From Taibaiella chishuiensis (GTDB taxonomy: Bacteria; Bacteroidota; Bacteroidia; Chitinophagales; Chitinophagaceae), in assembly GCF_003014535.1 (NCBI RefSeq), contig NZ_PYGD01000001.1, positions 372,001 to 436,000 of the forward strand: a DNA stretch of 64,000 nt, read 5' to 3'. The translations under genes were made by a program, and so were the position numbers. Every line of letters begins with the position of its first letter. Position 1 is the stretch's first letter. The notes under the pieces were generated by a model. That model ran no database searches, had not been told where the DNA came from, and was given only the letters and a program-made list of their open reading frames with translations. This document shows positions 32,835-40,916 of the stretch, one piece after another.

Positions 32835-35800
32835 CAGCGCCTGTGTACGATTTCTTCGGTGATGAGCGAATAAGGAATATAAGAATGGAAACGGCTGCCT
32901 TTTTCGCCTTCGCCCAGTTCCATACGGGTATAACCCTGTGGTTTCATGGCCAGCGATTTCAGCGGTTTGTTTACTTTAGATTCCAGCATCCGCAATAGCC
33001 GTTTCACCACCGGCGAAGCCTTAAAGTCTTCGGCCAGTTCATGCTCTGTGAGCGACAGCAGGGTTGTTTTCGCGTTGCTCATCAAGTCGCGCTCGGTAAG
33101 CAGGTTTTCTTTAGACAGGTCGTCCAGCGTGGCATGCAGCAGGGGCGCCATTTTACCATGCTCCGCTTTATTCCTGCGACCCATTATGGTTTTCAATACC
33201 GCGCGGGCTTCTTCCAGCAGCATAGCATCCTGCTCGGCATTGGGCACCAGGCCCACCTGCATCGTAGCCGGGAAGGCGGCGCTTTCAGGCACACCGGGGC
33301 GCTGCTGTACTATGGCCAGCTTGTCAAAATACTTGACCATGCTGTTGATCTGGTTGGTATAGTTTGGCGATTGTCCATCGAGCGGCAGGTCGTCGAGCCA
33401 GGCGGCACGATAAGAGAAGGCCTGCTTGCGGGTCTGTTCAGACAGTTCAGGATCCATCGCCTCTTTATAACGTTCTTCGTTCAACAGGTTATTAGGCACC
33501 CGTGCCGGCCAGAAAGTAGGCAGGTACGGATCGTAAGCGGAGGTATAACCGTCGCGGCAGCTTGCCGTATCGGTCTGCCAGGGAATAGCCATCCAGCGGG
33601 TTACGCCACCGGCTACCTGTCCGCCCAACAGCGGTCCTTTAGCCAGGGTAAACACATCGCTGCTCATGGTGGGCCCGTAATAGCAGGTATCGACCAAAGG
33701 CAGTTTAGGTGCGTGTTTCAGGCGGAAGGGCGCCATATACATACCGGCAGTACGCATGGGCCAGGTCATTTCGCAACCAGGGTGGAAGGCATCGGCCAGG
33801 CAGAATTCCATAGCGGCGCGTGTAAGCATATCGGGCTGTTCGGCCACCGGCATTTTATCGATATTCATCGGCGGCGGCACAAAGGGACAGCCTGTGCGGT
33901 CTACATAATCCGCATCGAAATCTCCTTTTACCCACTGGTCCAGGAAGGAGAGCTGCAGGTCGCTCAGGGTTGCATGCTGGCGTACCGACCCGGTGCTGGG
34001 AATGCTGATGGCATCGCCGTACAACCAGGGCCATAACTGCGGCGCATCGGCGCCGGGTATATCATAACGGCGGAAGTTATTGGAGATCGTACGGCGCATT
34101 TCGAGGTTGGCATGCGAAGGGTCGTTCAGCTTCACTTTCCATGCCGAAGTGGTATAGTCGAACTGGCCGCCCCAGCCGAAAGCGGAAGCAAAGCCCGCAT
34201 TTACCCATTGCAGGTTGGTAAGGCGTTCGAAAATAGGCAGGATATCTTTCGTGAACGAAGGGCGTGCAGGCCGGGCCAGCATACCCGCTTTAACGGCTAC
34301 ATCGCGCATCAGGTCCCACATAGTACGTACCGATTTTTGCATGGGCGCATAATCGGGCGGCGCACAGATTACCCAGGCCGGGTCTACTTTCAGCTTTACG
34401 CCTTTGTATACCACCTCGGCAGTAACCGGGCCATCGGAAATATCGTCGTACCAGCCTTCGTTATTGGCAAAGGTAATCGCGATGTCACCATTCAGGTTTT
34501 CCGACAACCCGTGCCCGCCAAGCATGACCAGGCGGCCTTTTTCATCGGTACGCATCTCGCCCAGGTATACTTCCTTACCCTGGAACCGGCCGCGGAACGC
34601 GTATCCTTCATCGATATTTTTGCCGCTTACATGCTGGTCGCCACCGTCGATGATCAGCGAACCGCGATCCTTCACATCGATATTCCTCAGTAAAGAAGGC
34701 GGCGCCGTAGCTGCATCCGGGATATCAAGCGCCATCTGGAACTGGTACCAGGATGATTTCTGGTTGGCCAGGTGCGCATGCCATACGATTTCTGCATCGT
34801 CTGCAGTCAGTTCTTTGATCGCTTTACCCGCCGCGTTAAAGCCGTAGATGCGGAACTGTGCGGCCTGGCGTTTCAAGGCGCCGGTCTGGTCGCGGTAGGC
34901 ATATTCGCTGGTCTGTGGTTCCGGCTCGGTAACCAAAGGCCCTATAAAATATTCCTGTTCGCTGTTACCCACGCGCATTACGCCGATCGGCGGATAGATA
35001 CCTGCTCTTACGATACACTCGCCGTCTTCGTCGGTGTTGCCTTCGAAATGCGGGTTGATGCGCTCCGGCTCCTGGGAGGGCTGCCCGTTGGCCTGGTGCC
35101 TGGTTTGTGCGCTGGCGGCATACACCACTTTTCTTACCTGGGCAATAGAACCCAGGGGCTCGTGTTCGGCCAGGGTACGCCAGATATTAAAGGCCAGCAT
35201 GCTGCCAAATTCGGGCTGACCGATTGCACAGATATCCTGCTGGGGCAAATGCAGCTCCGCAATACAGATATACGGGCTTTGTTCGGTGCTCCATACATCC
35301 TGGGCATCGTCGAGCGGCATCGTTTTAGGATCGGTACGGAGTTGTATTTCGAAGCGGAATTTCGCTTCCTTATTGCGCAGGCGCTGCTCGAGATCCAGGG
35401 CCAGGTAATCGTTATCGTCGAAAGGTGCACCACGATCGGTATCCTCGGGCACCAGGCGGTATTTCACCACCTGGTCGGGGCCCAGTTTAAAAGGCAGGAT
35501 CGCCCAATAGCCGGCACTCAGGCAACTGGCTTCTACCTTGGCCATGGCATCTAAGATGCTGGCCAGTTCGGGATGTTTATTGATATAGGCATTGTAATCG
35601 CCGTCTACCACGCCCGCTGTTGTAAAGGCACACATCTGCTGGGCATCACGCGCGAAGAACCGGTCGATATTCTGGAAGATGAAATCCGCGTTATCGCCTT
35701 CACCGAAGAGCTTGGGACCTTCCACACCGAAGAGCTTTAAACCCAGTCCGAGCGTAGAATGCAGGTCGGGCGAGGTAGGACCGGTATCGCTCGAAAACCT

Positions 35801-36094
35801 GACGGCACATTCGTAAGTGTCGCCGGCGAAAATGCCGACCTTAAATTTCGGATCGATGTCTTTCCGGACCACGAACTTGCCATAAGCAATGCCATGCTGC
35901 TTGCGGAACACAGCGCGCTCCGCGGGCATTTGCCCTTTTTCGATCCGGGTTTTCTGTCCCATTTCCACGAACATCTCTTTGAGACGCTGTGTCACGATCT
36001 TGATCTCGCCATCGCTGTCCCAGCAGACAACGTTATTTGCCGTCGCCTGCGCGGGGGATACAGATAGCCCTTTGTTCTTCGATTTTTTAGCCAT
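32834..36094 (-). CDS. Catalase-like domain fused to a LodA/GoxA-type CTQ oxidase
   Basis: The protein has 1086 residues with no signal peptide (start MAKKSKNKG). Residues about 15-335 look like a catalase-like (y4iL/SrpA group) domain: a candidate distal His67 in KQHGIAYGKF, YECAVRFSSDTG, FFARDAQQ, YWAILPFKLGPDQVVKYRL and FNIWRTLAEHEPLG. From residue 361 it is LodA-like (IYPPIGVMRVGNSEQEYFIG). Cys774 in FHPGCEMTW and Trp839 in IPWQTD are 65 residues apart, the same spacing as the Cys516/Trp581 pair that forms cysteine tryptophylquinone in LodA. LodA-type enzymes oxidatively deaminate amino acids and release H2O2, so the catalase-like part could remove the product. The substrate is unknown. 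Confidence 0.82.
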   Translation of the reverse strand: MAKKSKNKGLSVSPAQATANNVVCWDSDGEIKIVTQRLKEMFVEMGQKTRIEKGQMPAERAVFRKQHGIAYGKFVVRKDIDPKFKVGIFAGDTYECAVRFSSDTGPTSPDLHSTLGLGLKLFGVEGPKLFGEGDNADFIFQNIDRFFARDAQQMCAFTTAGVVDGDYNAYINKHPELASILDAMAKVEASCLSAGYWAILPFKLGPDQVVKYRLVPEDTDRGAPFDDNDYLALDLEQRLRNKEAKFRFEIQLRTDPKTMPLDDAQDVWSTEQSPYICIAELHLPQQDICAIGQPEFGSMLAFNIWRTLAEHEPLGSIAQVRKVVYAASAQTRHQANGQPSQEPERINPHFEGNTDEDGECIVRAGIYPPIGVMRVGNSEQEYFIGPLVTEPEPQTSEYAYRDQTGALKRQAAQFRIYGFNAAGKAIKELTADDAEIVWHAHLANQKSSWYQFQMALDIPDAATAPPSLLRNIDVKDRGSLIIDGGDQHVSGKNIDEGYAFRGRFQGKEVYLGEMRTDEKGRLVMLGGHGLSENLNGDIAITFANNEGWYDDISDGPVTAEVVYKGVKLKVDPAWVICAPPDYAPMQKSVRTMWDLMRDVAVKAGMLARPARPSFTKDILPIFERLTNLQWVNAGFASAFGWGGQFDYTTSAWKVKLNDPSHANLEMRRTISNNFRRYDIPGADAPQLWPWLYGDAISIPSTGSVRQHATLSDLQLSFLDQWVKGDFDADYVDRTGCPFVPPPMNIDKMPVAEQPDMLTRAAMEFCLADAFHPGCEMTWPMRTAGMYMAPFRLKHAPKLPLVDTCYYGPTMSSDVFTLAKGPLLGGQVAGGVTRWMAIPWQTDTASCRDGYTSAYDPYLPTFWPARVPNNLLNEERYKEAMDPELSEQTRKQAFSYRAAWLDDLPLDGQSPNYTNQINSMVKYFDKLAIVQQRPGVPESAAFPATMQVGLVPNAEQDAMLLEEARAVLKTIMGRRNKAEHGKMAPLLHATLDDLSKENLLTERDLMSNAKTTLLSLTEHELAEDFKASPVVKRLLRMLESKVNKPLKSLAMKPQGYTRMELGEGEKGSRFHSYIPYSLITEEIVHRR

Positions 36095-36888
36095 GTGTTT
36101 AGTTTGTATGGGTTTGTGTTTGGTTTGGTTTGCGGGGATCCAGGGACGCAAAGTGCAGAAATTTTAAATTTTTCTTATGCGTATTTATACGTGATTTTGC
36201 GGGCCTGGTTTACAGGATCTAAGGTTTTCCGGGTACAGTCTTAACGGTAAGCAGCCGGGCACCCGGGTAGCGAAATAAGCAACAGCCGGCACGAAGCCGG
36301 CTGCAGCCACCCAAGGCAGCACGATATGCCTTATATCCTGTGTAATGTAGAAGTGATTTATAAATATCAAAAAAATTTAACCATCCTGTTTAAGGGCCTA
36401 GCATTCCTGACGTCAAACACAGGTGTTGCAGCCTCTTTATGATCACTCCCGGAAAACCAGCGGGTGATACCGCTTCTACCCGGCTAAATTAATTTATCCT
36501 TTTAATCTGCCCAATACGATTTATTAAAAATCATAAATTACGTACAACATACATATAAAAACAGGAAATACAGCAACCTTACTAAGGGCAACAGGCAAGG
36601 GCCCGCCATAAGCGTCCGGGGAAATATCTTGCGCCAATATTCAGATAAATAATTATTTTATGTGAGTCAAAAAACTGCAGGGAATCGGGAAAATGCCGGT
36701 AAACGGCATTTAAAATGGCCGGATCGTTCCGGCTGGGCGCATTTTTATCAAAAGGAAGGAAAGACAAAAGAGCAATGGATCGGATCGAAAAAGCCGGCGC
36801 CCGGGTTGCGGGACACCGGCTTTGGTTTACCGGTATTTTTCTTCGTTATCCGCGTGACTTTTAGGTCGACCAGGCGGAAGCGTGTTTA
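36095..36888. other. Intergenic region upstream of the oxidase operon
   Basis: The first bases (36095-36140) are the oxidase leader with repeated CAAAC words on the minus strand. A small palindrome CGTAT-TT-ATACG lies at 36180-36191. The rest is A/T-rich and I find no supportable gene. Confidence 0.4.
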
Positions 36889-37036
36889 TTTTTATCTCGA
36901 TCCATACCGGGCCATGGTCGCTGCTTTTCCCCCAGCCGCGTATATGCCGTTCTACGCCACTGGCTACAGCAGGATGCAACAGGAAGTGGTCGATACGCAA
37001 ACCGGCAGCCGGGAAATCATTATCCCTGTAATGCAG
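36889..37036 (-). pseudogene. 3' remnant of an exonuclease III gene
   Basis: On the minus strand this encodes AGLRIDHFLLHPAVASGVE and RHIRGWGKSSDHGPVWIEIK, nearly the same as the end of the intact gene at 38615 (AGLRIDHFLLHPAVAGRL, RHVRGWEKSSDHGPVWIEIK). The preceding LHYRDNDFPA differs from the intact copy, so it probably comes from a diverged paralogue. About 200 N-terminal residues, including the metal site, are gone. It cannot be functional. Confidence 0.8.
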
Positions 37037-37145
37037 GAAGCCGCAACATGGTGATGCTGCGGCTTCCGGTGGCCGAATAACCGGTTCTTTTCCGGTTGCA
37101 AACCAAGTGGCAAACCAATAACGTACTGCCTGCCAGGTCTCCTTC

Positions 37146-37652
37146 TTATTTTTTATCAAGCTGCAATAACAGCTCATCCAGCTTTTCCAGTGTTGCTATC
37201 AGGCCCTGCTCCATACCCATTTGGATAACCGCTTCCAGGTCGGCCAGCGATTTGTAGGTCACCACCGTTTCTACCAGGGCATTATCCCCTTTATCGGTAA
37301 ATGTAACGCGCCATTCGGCACGCGGCAGGCTTTCATTGATCGTACCTTCGGCATCGCAGAACGCATCGGTAGAGGTATAATAGTCGATAGGTTGTATGGT
37401 ATTATAATCAGTCCACCCCCAGTATTCCGTGCCATTGGGTTCGATCATGGCATAGTGCCAGTGGCCGCCTTCCCGGAAGTCCATCGACTTCGTTTTGGTG
37501 CTCAGGGGCTTGGGGGCAAACCATTGATCCAACAATTCACTTTTGGTATAACAATCCCATACCAGCGCTCTGCCGGCCCGGAATTCCCTTTTTATCGTCA
37601 GGGTATTGTTCACTTTGTCTGTTATAAAATCAAATTGCAGGTTGGGGTTCAT
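37146..37652 (-). CDS. SRPBCC (AHSA1-type) domain protein
   Basis: The protein has 168 residues, one SRPBCC/AHSA1 fold: [32 protein letters not shown] at the start, the [11 protein letters not shown] strand, and a long C-terminal helix ([19 protein letters not shown]). Such proteins bind hydrophobic ligands or act as stress proteins. The gene overlaps the ArsR-type regulator by four bases, a pairing common in bacteria. It is the last gene of the DoxX-ArsR-SRPBCC operon on the minus strand. The ligand is unknown. Confidence 0.87.
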   Translation of the reverse strand: MNPNLQFDFITDKVNNTLTIKREFRAGRALVWDCYTKSELLDQWFAPKPLSTKTKSMDFREGGHWHYAMIEPNGTEYWGWTDYNTIQPIDYYTSTDAFCDAEGTINESLPRAEWRVTFTDKGDNALVETVVTYKSLADLEAVIQMGMEQGLIATLEKLDELLLQLDKK

Positions 37653-37969
37653 TGTTGTTTATTTTTTAGCGTTAATAAAAGTTCGTCAAGTTGCCCGAAG
37701 CGGTTTTCCCAGAGCTTTCTGAATTGTTCCAGCCAGTTGTCAATCTCTTTCATCCTCCCGATTTCGAGCTGGTAATAAATTTCCCGCCCCTGCTGCTCCT
37801 GTCTTACCAACTCACACTCGGCGAGGATTTTCAAATGCTTGGACACCGCCTGTCTCGTAGTATCAAAATACGCGGCAAGCGCATTCGGCGTCATAGCTTG
37901 TACTGCGATCAGGGTCAGGATCGTTCGGCGGGTAGGGTCAGCGATCGCCTGGAAAATATCTCTTCTCAT
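37649..37969 (-). CDS. ArsR-family winged-helix regulator
   Basis: The protein has 106 residues. The domain covers almost all of it: [18 protein letters not shown], the recognition region [21 protein letters not shown] and the wing [12 protein letters not shown]. It has no ArsR-type metal-binding CxC motif, so it belongs to the SdpR-like, SRPBCC-associated branch that represses its own operon. The palindrome at 38393-38434, upstream of the first gene (DoxX), is the obvious candidate operator. Confidence 0.88.
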   Translation of the reverse strand: MRRDIFQAIADPTRRTILTLIAVQAMTPNALAAYFDTTRQAVSKHLKILAECELVRQEQQGREIYYQLEIGRMKEIDNWLEQFRKLWENRFGQLDELLLTLKNKQQ

Positions 37970-37987
37970 ACACTGGTTTTAAATAAA

Positions 37988-38368
37988 TCATTTCCGGATC
38001 ATAGGCAGGTAGCGCTCCCGGTTTTCTACCATCACCCAGCCAATAACGGCCAACAGGATAAAAACAATGGGCAGGCCCGAAGGCGCCATAGATATATTGG
38101 CCAGCAGGATACCGATCAGCAGGGGAAAAAGAACCACTGCACCAAGCGGCCGGGTGCGGGGCACCAGCAAAAGCAGGCCTCCCAGGATCTCCCCTACGGC
38201 TACCAGCGGCATCAGCCAGCCTATTTCCATAAACGCCTGCATTGCCTTCATCATTTTTTCAGGTATTTGCTCGGGCATAGGCATGTAGTGCAGCAACTTA
38301 TCCAGTCCTGCATTGATAAACATCAGACCAGTAAGCAGGCACAAGACAAAGAGGATTTTGTTTTTCAT
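37988..38368 (-). CDS. DoxX-family membrane protein
   Basis: The protein has 126 residues with four predicted membrane helices (about 3-20, 48-68, 74-92, 98-116), the DoxX family layout, including LMFINAGLDKLL near the first helix and VGEILGGLLLLV in the second. I start it at MKNKILFV (38368), since the upstream extension runs into the operator palindrome. It is the first gene of the operon with the ArsR-like regulator 18 bases downstream. DoxX-like proteins are linked to redox and membrane stress; the exact role is unknown. Confidence 0.82.
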   Translation of the reverse strand: MKNKILFVLCLLTGLMFINAGLDKLLHYMPMPEQIPEKMMKAMQAFMEIGWLMPLVAVGEILGGLLLLVPRTRPLGAVVLFPLLIGILLANISMAPSGLPIVFILLAVIGWVMVENRERYLPMIRK

Positions 38369-38392
38369 TTTTGTTTTCGTTTTAAAAAATAA

Positions 38393-38434
38393 GAAACCGA
38401 TTGATTGCAAATATACATGCAACCAATTGGTTTC
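38393..38434. promoter_or_regulatory. 17-bp-arm palindrome, likely operator of the DoxX-ArsR operon
   Basis: GAAACCGATTGATTGCA (38393-38409) and TGCAACCAATTGGTTTC (38418-38434) are inverted copies with two mismatches and an eight-base spacer. It lies 25 bases upstream of the DoxX start. The right arm contains the inner palindrome AACCAATTGGTT. Confidence 0.65.
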
Positions 38435-38614
38435 TCAAAATTTATTTTTTCTGCCGCCGCGCTTTGTGTGACCCAGCCTGTTGTCACAACCGGTGCCGAA
38501 CGGATTTTATAACGGTTGAAGGTGCTTACACGATAACTTAAGCGGCATATCCGATACTACTAGGGCCGGCATTTATAACGCCTGGCTTGGTATAAGGGGG
38601 TATCTATTGTCTAT

Positions 38615-39385
38615 TTATTTGATCTCGATCCATACCGGGCCATGGTCGCTGCTTTTCTCCCAGCCACGTACATGCCGGTCTACGCCACCGCCTGTCAGGC
38701 GGCCGGCTACAGCGGGATGCAACAGGAAGTGGTCGATACGCAGGCCGGCATCACGGCCATAGGCATTGCGGAAGTAATCCCAGAAGGTATAAACGACCTC
38801 ATCGGGATACAGCTTACGGATCGCATCCGTCCAACCGGCTTCCGTTAACCGCTTAAAGGCATCGCGTACCCCGGGTTGAAAAAGGGCGTCGTTAAGCCAG
38901 CGCTCGGGTTTATAAACATCTATGTCGGTAGGGATGATATTGAAATCGCCGATCAGCATGGCCGGCGTCTCCGCTTTCAGCAAGGCTTCCGCTTTTTGTT
39001 CCAGTCTTTTGATCCAGGATAGTTTGTAGTCGTACTTCGGCCCCGGAAAGGGATTGCCATTGGGCAGGTACAGGCAACAGATCCGGATGTTATTAACCAT
39101 AGCTTCGATATAACGGCTATGCAGGTCTTCGGGGTCGCCGGGCAGGCCGCGTTCCGTTTCGGTAAGCTCCAGGCCGCGCGCCAGGATGGCGACGCCGTTC
39201 CAGCTTTTTTGTCCGTGCCATACCGCCTGGTAACCGGCGGCCAGCAAGTCCGCTTCCGGAAATTTTTCCTGGGGCGCCTTTAGTTCCTGCAGGCATACCA
39301 CATCGGGTTTGGTTTCGTTAAGCCATTGCAGCAATACGGGCAGGTGCCCGTTTACGCCATTGATATTATAGGTTGCGATTCTCAT
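38615..39385 (-). CDS. xth: Exodeoxyribonuclease III
   Basis: The protein has 256 residues and is complete for the family. Metal and catalytic segments are in order: MRIATYNINGVNGH (Asn), CLQELKAP (Glu), SWNGVAIL, YLPNGNP (Tyr/Asn), LIGDFNIIPTDIDV (Asp/Asn), GLRIDHFLLHP (Asp) and SSDHGPVWI (His). It is an AP endonuclease and 3'-5' exonuclease of base-excision repair. I start it at 39385, because the residues upstream are not conserved in the family. A broken second copy of its 3' end lies 1.7 kb away beyond the ArsR operon. Confidence 0.93.
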   Translation of the reverse strand: MRIATYNINGVNGHLPVLLQWLNETKPDVVCLQELKAPQEKFPEADLLAAGYQAVWHGQKSWNGVAILARGLELTETERGLPGDPEDLHSRYIEAMVNNIRICCLYLPNGNPFPGPKYDYKLSWIKRLEQKAEALLKAETPAMLIGDFNIIPTDIDVYKPERWLNDALFQPGVRDAFKRLTEAGWTDAIRKLYPDEVVYTFWDYFRNAYGRDAGLRIDHFLLHPAVAGRLTGGGVDRHVRGWEKSSDHGPVWIEIK

Positions 39386-39539
39386 AAACAGGCATTTTAA
39401 GCGGGAGCGGATCCCGGTTTTAAAGGTACAACTTGCCGGGTACATATAGGCGGCCGGTGTTCCTGCTTAGTGATTGTACGTTGCCGTTGCGGTGTTTAAG
39501 CGACGAACGCTGCGTTGACAAAAAAAATTTTACGTGTAA

Positions 39540-39570
39540 TTTGTCTGTAATAAAAAAAACACTACCTTCG
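39540..39570 (+). promoter_or_regulatory. Promoter of the second tRNA pair
   Basis: TTTG at 39540-39543, a 19-base spacer and TACCTTCG at 39563-39570. It is the counterpart of the promoter at 20325-20356, with one change in the -7 element. Confidence 0.55.
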
Positions 39571-39608
39571 CAACCCCGAAGCGGGAAATTGATCTTTTAA
39601 AAACACAT

Positions 39609-39684
39609 GCAGAAGTAGCTCAGCTGGTAGAGCACAACCTTGCCAAGGTTGGGGTCGCGGGTTCGAATCTCGTCTTCTGCTCCA
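39609..39684 (+). tRNA. tRNA-Gly (GCC), second copy
   Basis: It is identical in sequence to the tRNA at 20414-20489, including the encoded CCA. Confidence 0.95.
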
Positions 39685-39747
39685 AATCAATTCCAAACTC
39701 TTAGGGTTTGGAATTTTTTTTGCCCTTACGTTTACGTATCGGCTGTT

Positions 39748-39833
39748 GCCCTGGTGGTGAAATTGGTAGACACGCGGGACTTAAAATCCCGTTTGCAGCA
39801 ATGCAAGTGCGGGTTCAAGTCCCGCCTGGGGCA
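39748..39833 (+). tRNA. tRNA-Leu (TAA), second copy
   Basis: It is near-identical to the tRNA at 20551-20636. The outermost anticodon-stem pair and its surroundings differ (GGGAC...ATCCC against AGGAC...ATCCT), a compensated change that keeps the stem paired. Variable and T arms are the same. Confidence 0.95.
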
Positions 39834-39865
39834 CAAACGGGAGTGTACTTGAACACTCAAAAATA

Positions 39866-39900
39866 AAACAGGCTTCTCGATTGAGGAGCCTGTTTGTTTT
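39866..39900 (+). terminator. Intrinsic terminator of the second tRNA pair
   Basis: AAACAGGCTTCTC (39866-39878) and GAGGAGCCTGTTT (39883-39895) pair with one mismatch around a four-base loop and run into T residues. Confidence 0.8.
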
Positions 39901-39968
39901 TATCAAACTGCCCTGTTCTGAAATAGTGATACACCACCAACAGTTTTATACATTACATGCCATAAGGA

Positions 39969-40580
39969 TTAGGCGATTTCATTCAGATCGGAGAATAATT
40001 GTTTGAGGTCTCTTTTTCTTTGGTGCTGAAAATCCTCATCATGGAAAGCGGCAATTACAAATGGATTGAGCTGTCGTTCTATTGCTTTTTCTGTAGCAAT
40101 TTTTAAGGCGCTATCAATTTTGCCTTCCAGAATAAATTGCCCGAATCCCGCCGAAATTATTTTATCATCCTGCTCTTTTAGCATAGTAATCCCTTGTTGC
40201 CTGGCAGTTTCTTCAATGCCCTCGTTTTGCTCTTCTTCTGATAATTGGTCCCCAATATTTGCACTCTTCATCATCTCAAAATACTGCTGGAGCATTTGCT
40301 TTTGATACTGGTAGTGCATGTCACAGAAGTTTTCAATTGATTGTACATCCGTTTTATCCCTATCGAAAATAAATCCGTTTTCATCCCAAACAGGCAGAAA
40401 GTCAATCGCATCTTCGGAGCTATGCTCCCTACGCCACTCTTCGAATTCCTGGAAAGAATTTGAAATACGATTAATGCTGAAGGGGCTATTTGGATTGGTC
40501 AAATCCCAATAAAACTCATCTTTTAAAATTTCCTTTGCCTTTGGATGAATGTTATTGTAATTGAGTATAAAGTTTTCCAT
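39969..40580 (-). CDS. Hypothetical acidic protein, possibly YfeS-like
   Basis: The protein has 203 residues, no signal peptide and no membrane helix. The N-terminal half (HPKAKEILKDEFYWDLTNPN, SPFSINRISNSFQEFEEWRR) recalls the YfeS group of uncharacterised proteins, from memory and weakly. The rest is helical and rich in Glu and Gln (LSEEEQNEGIEETARQQG). The start at 40580 gives the conserved-looking MENFILNYNNIHPKA; an upstream ATG would add a hydrophobic tail. It is more A/T-rich than the surrounding housekeeping genes. The function is unknown. Confidence 0.65.
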   Translation of the reverse strand: MENFILNYNNIHPKAKEILKDEFYWDLTNPNSPFSINRISNSFQEFEEWRREHSSEDAIDFLPVWDENGFIFDRDKTDVQSIENFCDMHYQYQKQMLQQYFEMMKSANIGDQLSEEEQNEGIEETARQQGITMLKEQDDKIISAGFGQFILEGKIDSALKIATEKAIERQLNPFVIAAFHDEDFQHQRKRDLKQLFSDLNEIA

Positions 40581-40916
40581 GTTTTTATAGTTAAATAAAT
40601 AAATAAATATGCTCAAGTACGTTCCCATGAGGGGCACTGGTTATCTATCCAATAGGGCTGATGAAAACCACTTCCAAGACGCTTTATAAAATATTAATGA
40701 TCATTTTTTTTGAAACTCAAAATTCAAACTAAATCAATAAGATTACATTTGGCAGTAAAAACATCTTTCAACAACACATGTGTTATTGTCGCTATTTATA
40801 AATATAAAATAAAATATACAATACAATTTATAAATAATTTTTGCCATTATATCAACTAAAGGCTGGTCCGTTTCCAGGGTAATAATACCTTCATAGGAAC
40901 AAAACAAACTTCCTTT
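40581..40916. other. A/T-rich intergenic region
   Basis: The region between divergent genes is very A/T-rich around 40790-40850 and holds no open frame I would support. It presumably contains the promoters of both neighbours. Confidence 0.4.
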
